DNA of 64,000 nt from Leucocoprinus leucothites (Eukaryota; Basidiomycota; Agaricomycetes; Agaricales; Agaricaceae), in assembly GCA_013368445.1 (NCBI GenBank), contig JAACJO010000002.1, positions 1,860,001 to 1,924,000 of the forward strand, given 5' to 3'. Position numbers and translations under genes: made by a program. Under the pieces are notes generated by a model. That model was given only the letters and a program-made list of their open reading frames with translations, made no database searches and was not told the origin of the DNA. Positions 1 to 10,502 of this stretch are shown in pieces. The first letter of the stretch is position 1, and each line of letters begins with the position of its first letter.

Positions 1-362
1 TGGTTGAATAAACCCAAGATTTGTATGTCATGATGGTTAACCCACTCTTGTCAAAGGATGGGTCTCATGCGAAGTAATTGTCTATGAACATAGGTCAGAG
101 TACAGGGTCGCGGGTCATTTGGCTTAGTAGGGCAAACCATACACAGCCACTCAGGGTGAATAGGAGCACCTATGACATCATCCCCTTCAGGGTTAGTTGT
201 AGAGGGAGCTTTTCTGATATGATTCCAAGGAGGTTCCTGTAGAAAAAAGATGTCGAAGTCCAGCTTCTTGGACTCAAGAATGGTGTCAACAAGGGCATAA
301 GATCGTCCCACGTTTTGCGAATAGATATGAACAGAAGAAATAGGATTGTTCTTACCAGGCAT
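1..362 (-). pseudogene. LINE-A ORF2, N-terminal endonuclease fragment
   Basis: This is the start of the second ORF of a non-LTR retrotransposon, reading leftward off the window edge. The first ~100 residues match the start of an APE-type endonuclease: an SQNV strand near the N-terminus, then FLQEPPW, then the VCPTKPNDPRP segment that also occurs in LINE-C. Such a nuclease nicks target DNA for target-primed reverse transcription. An in-frame TGA at about 51-53 replaces the Trp codon of an RPILWQD-like motif; LINE-C carries TGA at the same codon, so the lesion may be inherited within this subfamily. ORF1 lies just upstream. The fragment is inactive as it stands. Confidence 0.8.
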
Positions 363-1393
363 ATTTAAACAGCAACTCCGCCACTGGAGCAGTTGGAATT
401 AGTGCAGACAGCATGTGCAGTGCGTGATTCGGCAGCTTTGTTAGAGTACCAGGTCTGGTCGAACCTGTTTCTCCAAAATGGACATTTGGTGTCGTTAGCA
501 TGATGATCACCTTTGCAATTAAGGCACTTGAAGTTCTCGAGGTGAGGACATGGGATGCCATCAGGAGTGGCATCCCAAGGGGGATTGGATTTGGGGTTGG
601 CCTTGCAACACCAGGCTATGGATCAATGATTCTCAACATGGTGAGGGCCACCACAAATTTGACAGCATGCGCCGAGGGCACGACACACATGAGTGGGGTG
701 ACCCCACCGCCAGCAGTTCCTGCACTGTGCAACACCAGGATGCATACTGGTAGCACGAATAGTTCCAATATGTCAGCCAAAATTGATAGTACGGTTAACT
801 AACATCTTGGCTTTGGTACCATTCTGGGAATCCCAGATATCGAACCATACAACTGCTGTGTCTGATTTTGGGGAGGCTTTCATGACATGAGGGCGGGCAG
901 CAAGGATGACATTTTCAAAAAGCAATGATTGGCCAAGGGCTTGTTCAACAAATGCAGGGGAGAGAGGATTGGAGGAATTGGCTACCCAATAAGGGATGCC
1001 AATGATTTTGAGGAATGATTTAGATTGTGGGAGACAAGGCTCAATAGGGATGGCATCTCCTAATTGCCAGGCTTTTTTCAGCCATGATTTAATGGTGTCG
1101 AGGTCGGAGGGAGTGGTGATGCCCGAGATGGCGATGGAGATGCCATTGTATGATTCGCAGACAGACTCAACGTGGAGTTTAGACTGGGCGGCAGTAAGGC
1201 CACAGTTACAGAATTCTGCTGCCTTATTGAAATCTTTAATTTGGTCAGTGATGATGTTACCCTCGAAGGGGATGAGGACTTGATGGCGAGTAGGCCCATG
1301 TGTAGTCATTTTGGGTTTAGCATGTTGAGCGCCTGTGGTTGTTGGTTCAGGGGCCTGAAGTTGGGCATTCCCAAAGCCTGCCTTGTATATAGC
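363..1393 (-). pseudogene. LINE-A ORF1 (gag-like), C-terminal part
   Basis: Nucleic-acid-binding first ORF of the same LINE. From 1393 leftward it reads a moderately conserved domain (MTTHGPTRHQ, FEGN), then VWFDIWDSQNGTKAK, then after one stop a run of CCHC knuckles: CRNCWRWGHPTHVC (C-X2-C-X4-H-X4-C), a CxxCGGPHH block and CLNCKGDHHANDTKC. This order recurs in every LINE ORF1 in the window. The ORF is cut at 1393 by gypsy-1. Its N-terminal part resumes at 9397, and the frame continues across the join when gypsy-1 and one target repeat are removed. At least one stop near 770 disables it. Confidence 0.8.
1389..1393. repeat. Target-site duplication of gypsy-1 (atagc)
   Basis: The 5 bases atagc lie immediately before the 5' LTR, and the identical 5 bases lie at 9392-9396 right after the 3' LTR. 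Five bp is the usual Ty3/gypsy integrase stagger, so this confirms one intact insertion. Confidence 0.93.
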
Positions 1394-1940
1394 TGTCACA
1401 ATCTGCGATCGTGACCTCTCCGATTTGATCTCTGACTATTTTTTTCGATTTCTGATTCCCACGATTTTTCATTATCTATCATTTCTATAAATATTTCGCA
1501 GCCTGTCTCCACTTATCATTCTATCATCCTTTCATTTGCGCTCATATTCATTTCCCCCATTTCATTTATGTTTGTTATTCTCCATCGTGTCGCGTTTGTC
1601 ATTGTCTATTTACTTTTTGTTTATCTGTTTATTTGTTTATCGTTGCATTGTGAGCTTCGCGATATTTACGTGTTATTTGTCCAATTTCACGTTATCTTAA
1701 ATATGTCGCTACTAGCTCATGTATTATTCATTCTGAATATCGACTAAGATTCCAATCTGAATTCTCTGTCCATTATTCCTTCAGTGTTGAATTCCAATTC
1801 GCACTGTCTGTCATCTTCCTCATAGACCAAATTGGTCGACATGATATTGGAAGGGCACAGCACATACGTTGAAGCCAATGACCGACCTCTCTGTAACTTT
1901 CACGCACTTCGTAAGCGCCAGCATTTCACAAATCTTGACA
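1394..1940 (+). repeat. gypsy-1 5' LTR (547 bp)
   Basis: Starts tgtcacaatctgc and ends cacaaatcttgaca. The pair is 8845-9391, of the same length. It contains the predicted promoter and RNA start (see 1697-1740). Confidence 0.95.
1697..1740 (+). promoter_or_regulatory. gypsy-1 LTR TATA-like box and predicted RNA start / self-primer
   Basis: An AT-rich TATA-like element (taaatat, 1698-1704) lies about 32 bp before attctgaatat (1730-1740). That 11-mer is the exact reverse complement of 1943-1953, two bases after the LTR. In Tf1 of fission yeast the first 11 nt of the RNA fold back on the primer site and prime minus-strand synthesis; the spacing here fits RNA starting at about 1730. The start site is inferred. 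Confidence 0.65.
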
Positions 1941-1942
1941 GT

Positions 1943-1953
1943 ATATTCAGAAT
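1943..1953 (+). other. gypsy-1 primer-binding site, self-priming type
   Basis: atattcagaat sits 2 nt after the 5' LTR and pairs over all 11 bases with attctgaatat at 1730-1740. No tRNA-like TGG primer site is seen next to the LTR. Confidence 0.7.
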
Positions 1954-1980
1954 CCCAACTTTCAGTATTGTTCTCTTAAT

Positions 1981-3561
1981 ATGTCTACAACACTTACTCG
2001 CAATACTGCTCGTACTCATGGTATTTCTGTCCAGAATCATCCACTTCCCTCTCGACGTGCACCTTCTACTCGTGGTAGAGGTGGTGCTCCTTCTACTCCT
2101 CGGTTTTCAGGTCTACCTCAAAATGGGCGTGAAGCTTTGCGTAGGACTATTCATGAGTCCAAAGAAGATGAACCCCAGCCTGAGCGCGACCAGGTCAGTG
2201 TTGACCACAATGAAGACAACAAGGAAGAAGAGGAGAATAACGCACAATAACCAGAGGGTAATACCCAATTTTTCGAACCTGAAGATTTGGGTCAGGATAA
2301 TGAACATTTGGATAATGATGGTACTGATGCAGGAGGTGGAGATGGCGATGGAGGTCCTCCCAATGATGATCCTGATGATGAAGGTGACCCAGAGGATGAG
2401 CCTGACGAGCCTCCTCATCGCTGCCGTCGAAACCCAGACCCTGAAGAATGATTCCTGAACATTATGGATTGTTTTGCAACTAATCTCGAAAATTGCAACC
2501 ATACTCCCCAGCCTGTCGTTAAAACAGAATGCATTCAGGCTAAAGAGCCTGACACATTTGACAGCTCCAAGCCTCAGAAACTAGACAAGTTCCTTTTTCA
2601 ATGCCGTTTATACTTCAATACTAACCCATCGCAATTCACTACAGAACGTGCGAAGGTTAGCTTTGCGATGACCTTTCTCAAGGGACCTGCTCAGCAGCAC
2701 TTTCAAATGGTTCTTCAAGTGGAGTACGATTGGGACGTCATTTCCTGGTTTCAGGATTTCCAATTGTTTGTGGACGAGTTGCGCAAGAATTTTGGGGCCC
2801 TTGATCGTGAGACAGAGGCAGTGGAGGAGTTGGAACACCTTTGCATGGGTCATAACTGGACCATAACCAAGTATAACATTGAGTTCTCATGACTTGCTAG
2901 TATCTTGGGATGGCCCAACAACGTCCTAGTTTACTGCTATTATCAAGGCCTTCCAGATCGCATTTCCGACATCATTTCCAGCTCTCCTACTGGCAAACCC
3001 TCTTCCCTTGTTGCTATGTGACATCTTGCTATGCAAATCGACAACAACTACTGGTCCTGTGTCCGTGAAAAGAAGTGTACTGGTGAAAAACCAGGTCAGT
3101 CTTCCACGCGTCCTGATACACAGAACCAGCAGAACCAGCAGAATAAAAACAAGGGGAAGAACAACAACAACAATCACCAGCAGAATTCATCACAACAGTC
3201 CAACACACCTTCCAATCCTCCTTCCAACAATCCTAAACCATTCCAGAAATCATCGAATCCTTCTTCCTCATCACAACCCTCCAATCCTCTTGCCAGAAAA
3301 CTCAACAAGGATGGTAAGCTGACTGCTCAAGAGTGTCAGCGCCACATCGCAAATGGACAATGCTTATACTGTGGTGGAAACCACATGATTCACGACTGTC
3401 CTTGCAAGAACGAGTCCGGTAATACTAATAATAATTCCAATTCTACTTCTTCTTCTTCTTCTAACGCGAACAAGCCTAAAGGGCGAAAAGCCAAGGCCGA
3501 TGCAGACTCCAAGGATGCTTCGCAACCTTCAGGCTCTCAATCCGAGAGTTCAAAAAAATAG
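1981..3561 (+). pseudogene. gypsy-1 gag
   Basis: Structural protein that would form the virus-like particle. The ATG at 1981 is 41 bp after the LTR. Order: basic Arg/Ser/Pro-rich N-terminus, acidic Asp/Gly/Pro-rich linker (about 2200-2450), capsid-like region with LDKFLFQCRLYF and LCMGHNWTI (about 2560-2900), Asn/Gln/Ser-rich linker, and one CCHC knuckle CLYCGGNHMIHDC near 3362. Stops interrupt it: a TAA near 2248 and TGAs near 2449, 2890 and 3019. The frame ends at a TAG directly after seven A's, and pol continues in the -1 frame. Confidence 0.85.
3552..3561 (+). other. gypsy-1 gag-pol -1 frameshift site
   Basis: Seven A's (3552-3558), phased A-AAA-AAA in the gag frame, run straight into the gag stop TAG (3559-3561). 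Pol is open in the -1 frame across this point. The arrangement fits a canonical -1 slippery heptamer; frameshifting itself is inferred. Confidence 0.6.
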
Positions 3562-6500
3562 CAAGCAATCCTCAGAACTCTGCACAGGCTGAGGATCGCG
3601 TTGAACTCTCCTGTGCTTCAGAGAGTATTTGACTCAATGTGTCCGCTCTTTCCAATCCGAACTCTCTTCATATTTCGCTTACTTCTTCTTTGCTTTTGGA
3701 CAAATCTTCTTCACTCCCTATTTCACTTACCACACTCATTGATAGTGGTTCGACTCATTGCTTCATAGACAATTCGCTTATTTGTAAATATCGTGTACCC
3801 ACTATTCTGATTCCTCCTGTAGAGTTGCAATTGTTTAATGGTTCATCTAATTCGTTCATTTCAGAGACTGCGAAAATCCCTATCTTGTTTCCAACTGGTG
3901 AATGTATAAATCTGGACTTCTATGTCACTCGGCTTGATCTGTCTTGCTCTGTGGTTCTTGGACATAATTGGCTTGCCCGCTACAATCCGTTGATTGATTG
4001 GGTTTCAGGTCAAATCGCTTTCCAATCTACTCTGCAATCAGATCTTGCTACTCCTTCTGTCTGTGCGCCTATCTCTGCCGAATCGCTGGCTCCTGATACA
4101 ATCTCACCAGTTCCTGATTCTTCTCCTTCTTGACCTGATGTTCGACTGATTGGCGTGGCTGCATTTGCACGTGTCTGTTGTCAACCTGGCTCTATGCGTT
4201 TTGGTCTGGATCTCCGGCACTCATCTGTGGCTGGAGCTGCTTCTTCTTCTTCGCAGGATCCCATCGACCTTTCTAATGTTCCTTCGGAATATCACGAATT
4301 CACGGATGTTTTCAGCAAATCCCATGCTGACACTCTTCCACCTCACTGACCTTACGACTTGCGCATTAATCTCGAGGAAGGCACTTCTCCTCCTGTCAGA
4401 ACGATTTATTCGCTTTCACAGGTTGAGCTTGCTGCACTCCAAGAATTCATTGACGAAAATCTTTCCATTGGTTTTATTCGACCTTCTAATTCTCCTCATG
4501 GTGCTCCTGTTCTCTTCATCAAAAAGAAAGATGGCTCTCTTCGACTCTGTGTTGATTTCCGTGGTCTTAACCGAATCACTAGGAAAGATCGCTACCCACT
4601 ACCACTCATTTCTGACTTGCTGGACTCTCCGCGAAAGGCTGGTATCTATACCAAGATTGATCTCCGACATGCTTATCATTTGGTTTGTATTGCTGAAGGT
4701 GATGAGTGGAAAACTGCATTCTGCACTCGCTATGGTTCATTTGAGTGGCTTGTGATGCCTTTCGGTCTCACCAATGCTCCTGCTGCCTTCCAGCGATTCA
4801 TGAACGACATTTTCAAGGATCTTCTTGATATGTGCATAACCGTTTATCTTGACGATATTCTCATATATTCGGAGGACATTAATTCGCATCGCAAACACGT
4901 TCACGAAGTCCTTAAAAGGTTGCGCCAAAACAGCCTTTATGCTCGCGCTGATAAATGCGAGTTCCACACTGACACAGTCGAATACCTCGGCTACATTCTT
5001 TCTCCAGATGGTCTGAAAATGTCAGAAGAAAAGGTAAAAACTATCCAGGACTGGCCTGAACCAAAGAAGGTCAAGGACATACAATCCTTCCTTGGTTTTG
5101 CAAACTTCTATCATCGTTTCATTTATGGTTATTCCGATATTGTTATACCACTAACTCGCCTCACGCGAAAACACATACAGTGGAACTTCGACGAAAAAGC
5201 TCGCAAGGCTTTTAACTCCCTCAAGGAGGCCTTTACATGTGCACCAGTTCTTACCCATTGGATTCCTGATACACAAATTATTGTGGAAACTGATACCTCT
5301 GACTATGCCCTGGCAGCTATACTCTCTATCATTGCTCCTGATGGAGATATTCACCCTATTGCTTTCCATTCCCATACATTTTCCACATCCGAGCTTAACT
5401 ACGACACCCACGACAAGGAACTGCTTGCAATTTTTGAAGCATTCCGAATCTGGCGCCATTATCTAGAAGGCGCTGCACTTCCTATCAATGTGGTCACCAA
5501 TCATAGGAACCTTGAGTATTTCTCTACCACAAAGATACTAACGCGCAGACAAGCCAGATGGTCCGAGTTCTTATTGCAGTTCAACCTTGTTATTCGATTT
5601 AGACCTGGTAAGCTTGGAACGAAACCAGATGCCCTAACTAGACATTGGGATGTCTACCCAAAAGGGGGGAATAATGGCTACACCATGGTTAATCCTCACA
5701 ATTTCTGACCTGTCTTTACTAACGAACAACTTTCTACTTCTATTTGTGCTTTGTATCTTTATACACCTGTGCTGTGCGCTGGTCTTATTATGGACATTTC
5801 GCAACTTCGCACAGACATTCTTTCCGCTATTTCCACTGATGATTCTGTTTCCAATCATTTTGCTCATCCAGAGGGTTGCTGGTCCAAAGACTCCGAGGGT
5901 TTCTTGTTACTTGATGGTAGAATCTATGTTCCCGATACTAATGATCTTTGTTTGCGCATTTTGCAGTACTATCACGACCATGCACTCGCTGGCCATTTCG
6001 GTCAAAACAAAACTCTAGAACTTGTTCGCCGTGAGTATACGTGGCCAAATATCCGCAACTTTGTCAAGGATTACTGCAAAAGTTGTGTTACCTGTTCAAG
6101 ATTGAAAGCTCGACGCCATTGTCCCTATGGAACTCTCAAGCAACTTCCCATACCATCACGACCTTGGGATTCAATTTCTATGGATTTCATCAAAAAACTT
6201 CCAAAGTCCTCAGGGTTTGACTCAATTCTGGTCATTGTGGATAGGCTAACCAAACAAGCGATTTTCATTCCAACTCATGATACCATTACTTCCACAGAAC
6301 TCACTAAACTCTTCGTCATTCATGTCTTCTCCAAACATGGTATTCCTGCTAATGTTACCTCTGATCACGGTTCGGAATTTGTTTCGCACTTTTTCCGATC
6401 ACTAGGAGAAGCTTTGGACATGAAGTTACACTTCACATCGGGTTATCATCCTGAAGGTGACAGTCAGACTGAACGAACTAACCAAACTCTTGAACAGTAC

Positions 6501-7261
6501 TTGCACATTTATTGCAACTACCAACAGAGTAATTGGTCCGACCTATTACCTATAGCTGAGTTCGCTTTCAATAATTCTCCTTCCGCTACCACTGGTATCT
6601 CTCTGTTCTTCGCTAATAAAGGTTACCACCCTAATATCACAGTTCACCCTGAGAGGGATCTCGCATCAGCTCGTGCTTGCGACTTCGCTATGGATTTAGA
6701 CAAACTACATTCGACTCTCAAGTTGGAAATCGCTCATGCCCAGCATCGCTATCAGGCCAATGCTGATGATCGCTGTCTTGTTGCACCTGCATTTAAGATT
6801 GGTGATAAGGTCTTTGTCAAAGTGCAGTACTTCCGCATGACGAGACCTTCGAAGAAACTCTCCAAAAAATACCTTGGACCCTACGAAATTATTTCCCAAC
6901 CAGGTTCACATTCTTTTACTCTTTGACTTCCTGACTCTATGCGTGCTGTTCATCCTGTATTCCATGTTTCCATGCTTGAACCTTTCACCCCTAGCTCCAT
7001 TCCAAATCGTGTCGCATCACCACCATTTGCAGTGGAGGTTGATGGAGAACCAGAATATGAAGTTGATTGCATCGTTGATTCAAAGATCAATTGACATTGA
7101 CACGCTTGTAAACTCCTTTACAAAGTAGTATGGCTTGGTTACAAAGATACGGATGAAGCAGAGTCGTGGTTACCTGCAACAGAGCTCGAACATGCCATAG
7201 ACCTAGTTTCCGACTTCCACTACATGTACCCCAATAAACCTGGACCTCTCTCTTCACTTTA
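3562..7261 (+). pseudogene. gypsy-1 pol: protease, RT, RNase H, integrase, chromodomain
   Basis: Polyprotein of a chromovirus. In order: aspartic protease with LIDSGSTHCFID (~3740); RT with [24 protein letters not shown] and YLDDILIYS (4500-4880); RNase H with ETDTSDYALAAIL and VVTNHRNLEYF (5285-5520); integrase with an HHCC zinc domain (GHFGQNKTLELVRREYTWP ... CKSCVTC), MDFIKKLP, TSDHGSEF and an HPEGD..TE catalytic block (5990-6480); a KYLGPYEI (GPY/F) module; and a chromodomain-like end (YKVVWLGYKDTDEAESWLP) up to 7261. TGA stops occur near 3630, 4131, 4348, 5706, 6925 and twice near 7090; at most of these gypsy-2 has Arg. In the RNase H, Asp of gypsy-2 VTDHKN is Asn. Not functional. Confidence 0.92.
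5660..5673 (+). other. gypsy-1 central polypurine tract copy
   Basis: aaaaggggggaata lies in pol between RNase H and integrase, near the element midpoint, and matches the tract abutting the 3' LTR (8832-8843). It encodes the YPKGGNNGY peptide. A second plus-strand priming site is inferred by analogy with Ty1 and lentiviruses. Confidence 0.55.
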
Positions 7262-7558
7262 AAACTACTCACTATCATTTTCAATCTTTTACAGACATTC
7301 TTGCATATTCTTCGCAACATTCCTTTTCATTCCAAGTCGATATTCCCAGTCCTTAACATCTCATTTTCGCTTTCCTTTTCTTTCACACCATACTCACTTC
7401 ATTCCATCAAGATATCATTTATTACAAAACAAGAAAAACCAAAAGAAAAACATTCGAGTAGTATACAATTATTCTTCATTAAAAGCAGAGACAATGACGA
7501 CAGCAATCTTCATAGTCCTTTTCTTTATAGTCCTTTCCCTTTCTACTCCCTTCTTCCC
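7262..7558. other. gypsy-1 spacer between convergent pol and antisense ORF
   Basis: T/C-rich, non-coding on inspection. It separates the pol stop from the stop of the antisense ORF, so both transcripts would end here. No clear terminator motif was recognised. Confidence 0.5.
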
Positions 7559-8764
7559 TCATTTCCAATACCCATGTCCCACACCATCCTTCAATCCCTG
7601 CGCCATCGCTAGCTTCGCCTCCTTGATCGCCACAAGCCTCTCAAGTGTCCTTCCATGCGCCTGTAACACCCTTGTAGTCTCCCTCGATGCCGACACCTGC
7701 TCATCCAATGCACTAACCTGCTGTTGCAACATAACCTGATTTTGAAGTTGCGCCTGCATATTTTCTCTCAATCTGATCTCCACATTGTCCACTGCTGATG
7801 ATAATCGTGCGACTTCTTGCGAAAGACTTGGGGAATGACCGGGAGCCCATGATAGTTGGGGTGGAAGGGGCTGAGGAGACTTCATCGCGATTTTAGTAAT
7901 GTTGCATCACAGATCTGCAAACAAACTTACCACCATCCTAGTGTCCTGTTCAGTGACAATTGCAGGTGACCTGATCTCTATTGCTCCAAATGTATCATCA
8001 TCCACCATGGGCGGGATTTCAGGCAGATTCCACTGCGAAGAGGATGATGGTTGAGTAGACGGAGGTGGTGCAAAACTCGATTCCCAATCACTGGAGCTCG
8101 ATAGCAACAGTTGACTCATGGGAGGCACTGTTATTTTTCGTTTTTTTGATTCTGTCGTTCTGATCAGCGACGAGCTCACTCCTTGACTAGAGGCCTCCTT
8201 CTTTGGATCATCCTGCGGATTGTAACACCCCTTCTTTGCTTGTGCACAATACATACATTTCCCTAATCCACACTGCGACTTACACTCCCGCTGCCCAGTG
8301 ACGCATTGCGAACACGTCATGTAACTCTTTCGGTAAGGTAGCCCATCGGTCGGTTTCTGCTGATGGGCACCGTTCTTCTTCCAAGCGAAGCTTGATGAAG
8401 CCCTACTCGACCTTGCGACAGGAACGGATACATGATCCATTACTTCGCACGTTCCCAACATTGATGCCCTTGTTGGTGCTCTCCCCTTACCCTTCGATGA
8501 TATCTGCGACTCTTCCTCCTCATCATCATCATCATCATTGCTTCGGACTATCTGTCATGATCTAGTAGTCCTTCGTGTCGCAGTAGAAGCTGGATTTGTT
8601 GTCGCACTATTGCTGGGTTGACTCATTGTCATTCCTAACACCACAGCCATCGCTGGCCGTATGTTCGCTCCCTGTTTGGTGTTCCGACGTTGAATCTCGG
8701 CCATGAGTTTGTCATTGGTCATTGCACTTAGGTTGGGGGTTTTCTTTGAGGAGTGGGGAGCCAT
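7559..8764 (-). pseudogene. gypsy-1 antisense gene: Zn2Cys6-like, coiled-coil protein
   Basis: Gene on the strand opposite to gag-pol. The chosen ATG at 8764 starts MAPHSSKK, like MAPNSTTQ in gypsy-2. Exon 1 (8764-7931) is 278 codons with one TGA at 8555-8557, where CGA is likely ancestral; an acidic DDDDDEEEE run follows. Cysteines near 8313-8228 are spaced C-X2-C-X6-C-X8-C-X2-C-X6-C (starting CSQCVTGQREC, ending CMYCAQAKKGC), the spacing of fungal Zn2Cys6 binuclear clusters. A Ser/Lys-rich region with KKRK follows. A 60-bp intron (7930-7871, GTAAGT...CAG, TTACTAAAA branch-like) joins in phase 0 to exon 2, a heptad-like Leu/Val/Gln helix of ~100 residues ending at 7559. Total about 381 codons. 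DNA or chromatin binding is inferred from the Cys pattern; no homologue was searched. Confidence 0.7.
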
Positions 8765-8831
8765 GGTGGTAGGAGGCAAGATGATCTTGATAAGGGATCA
8801 AGGATCAGTAAGTCCTTGAGGGCTCAGTCCT

Positions 8832-8844
8832 AAAGGGGGAATAC
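8832..8844 (+). other. gypsy-1 3' polypurine tract
   Basis: aaagggggaatac immediately before the 3' LTR; the expected plus-strand primer. Confidence 0.8.
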
Positions 8845-9391
8845 TGTCACGATCTGCAATCATGACCTCTCTGATTTGATCTCCGACTATTTTTTTCGAT
8901 TTCTGATTCCCATGATTTTTCATTATCTATCATTTCTATAAATATTTCGCAGCCTGTCTCCACTCATCATTCTATCATTCTTTCATTTGCGCTCATATTC
9001 GTTTCTGCTATTCCATTTATGTTTGTCGTTCTCTATCACGTTGCGTTTGTCATTGTCTATTTACTTTTTGTTTATCTGTTTATTTGTTTATCATCGCATT
9101 GTGAGCTTCGCAATATTTACATGTTATTTGTCCAATTTCACATTATCTTAAATATGTCGCTACTAGCTCATGTATTATTCATTCTGAATATTGACTAAGA
9201 TTCCACTCTGAATTCTCTGTCCGTTATTCCTTCAGTGTTGAATTCCAATTCGCACTGTCTGTCATCTTCCTTGTAGACCAAATCAGTCGACGCGATATCG
9301 GAAGGGCACAGCACATACGCTGAAGCCAACGACCAACCTCTCTGTAACTTTCACGTGCTTCGTAAGCACTGGCATTTCGCAAATCTTGACA
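8845..9391 (+). repeat. gypsy-1 3' LTR (547 bp)
   Basis: Pairs with 1394-1940. Begins tgtcacgatctgc, ends tcttgaca, followed by the atagc duplication. Confidence 0.95.
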
Positions 9392-9396
9392 ATAGC

Positions 9397-9780
9397 AAGG
9401 ACTTTGTCGTAAGATAATTCAGGGAAGGCGAGTATCATTTCTCGCATCTTGACCCCGTCAATATTGGAGGAGGAGTTGGAAGCGGAAGTCACCAGCTGGA
9501 CACCCTGTCAGGCGGCATCAGCAAACAACACATTCTTCTTGTTAAAATGTTCCGTAAGGGGTTTGGTGGATGCCTTACGGTCAGGGGGGGGAATAGGAGG
9601 CAGCATATCAGAGGCGCCCTTGGGGTTAGGTTTTGATGGCTGAGCCTGGCCATCAGAAGAAGAGCACCCAACTGAATGCTTGAAGTTTCCATTCCCGTTC
9701 CTTGGAGTCACGTGATTGGAAGGTGGAGGAGGGGCCTTGGAGATGCAAATAGGGCCGGCTGGTTTGGAAGATGTAACATC
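9397..9780 (-). pseudogene. LINE-A ORF1, N-terminal part
   Basis: Continuation of LINE-A upstream (to the right) of gypsy-1. It reads Ser/Pro/Lys-rich sequence with NGNGNFKHS and KASTKPLTEHFNKKN in one frame, then, after a frame change near 9490, MREMILAFPELSYDKVL. The last residues join in frame to the IYKAGFGNAQ segment at 1393 when gypsy-1 is removed in thought. The proximal Pro-rich region resembles ORF1 of LINE-S at 40400-40900 in composition. The right edge, around 9780, abuts an opposite-strand LINE fragment and is placed only approximately. Confidence 0.6.
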
Positions 9781-10502
9781 ATTCCTTGCCTTCCAGGAGC
9801 CTAACTACGGTGTCCAGTCTATGATCAAGGCTGCACACGCTCACCCCAGGACCCCCCAGTGTCAATGATGCTGGCGTTGGGGCCACACTACCACCACCTG
9901 TTGCAATCACGTGCTCAGGTGCTCACAATGCAGTGGGCCACATCGGTCTGAGAATCACCACACTAGCTCCTCCTGCTGTAAGGGGTTGCCAAAGGCCAAC
10001 CCTCCCATCCAGCCCACACCCACTGGGGATCCCTGTCCCCATATCAAGTGCATCAATTGCGGCAAGGAACATGCTGCTACTGACTGCAAGTGCACATTCT
10101 GGCACCACCAGTTTGATCAGGATTGGCTGCAAAGTCATTCTGGTTCTGCTGGTTGGCCCCAGGCCTAGGGGGAGCTCCCTAGTGCCAACGCATCATCCCC
10201 CATCCATCGCCGGTCACTGGATGGGCTCCCACCAACCTCAAGGCCTGCCATTCCAGATGCAGTGATATCAGTATATGTTTCATCTCTTTGTATTTTGTCA
10301 CATGCCTAGCCCCCTTCTGCTGTCGTTTTGCATATTGTCTTGGACAGGACTTTTATATATTCCTGGTTGTTTACTCTTGCATGGTCGGTAGTGGTATCAG
10401 TTCCCTGTAGTAGATAGTCGGGCGCAGACTGCTATCATGCACCACATTATAAATTTGGACCCCTTTGGGGTCCACTGATTATATAAAAAAAAAAAAAAAA
10501 AA
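9781..10502 (+). mobile_element. 5'-truncated LINE-type element: ORF1 zinc knuckles, 3' UTR, poly(A)
   Basis: The sequence matches the 3' end of element E4 (35990-36690): the ORF1 C-terminus with CCHC motifs (LRCSQCSGPHRSENH, CINCGKEHAATDCKC), a stop near 10166, the same 3' UTR (cctagcccccttctgctg), the terminal block with gcgcagactgctatcatgca and ttataaatttggacccc, and an A-run at 10485-10502. The first half of ORF1 is missing, as in ordinary 5' truncation during target-primed reverse transcription. No ORF2 lies between ORF1 and the tail. The 5' junction is approximate. Confidence 0.75.

Larger units (their letters stand above)
1394..9391 (+). mobile_element. gypsy-1: full-length Ty3/gypsy chromovirus
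   Basis: Complete 7,998-bp LTR retrotransposon: LTR - gag - PR/RT/RNase H/IN/chromodomain - antisense ORF - LTR. Both LTRs are 547 bp, begin tgtca and end tgaca, and the element is flanked by atagc duplications. By eye the LTRs differ at roughly 40 sites, mostly transitions, so the insertion is not recent. All coding regions are broken, mainly by TGA codons where homologues have arginine, as expected from CpG decay of CGA. It sits inside LINE-A ORF1. Confidence 0.95.

Noticed and set aside
500..802. Plus-strand ORFs opposite LINE-A ORF1.
   Set aside because: Shadow frames of the minus-strand zinc-knuckle region; they show low-complexity residues and no known motif.
3160..3230. Repeated caa/aac triplets (also 16976-17040 and 58070-58130) considered as a microsatellite or array.
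   Set aside because: They encode the Asn/Gln-rich linker of gag at the same place in each element; they are not a separate repeat locus.
7907..8461. The cysteine-rich ORF as an ordinary host Zn2Cys6 transcription factor that gypsy-1 jumped next to.
   Set aside because: It lies wholly between the pol end and the polypurine tract of an element with matching LTRs and TSD, and gypsy-2 and gypsy-4 have an equivalent gene in the same place.
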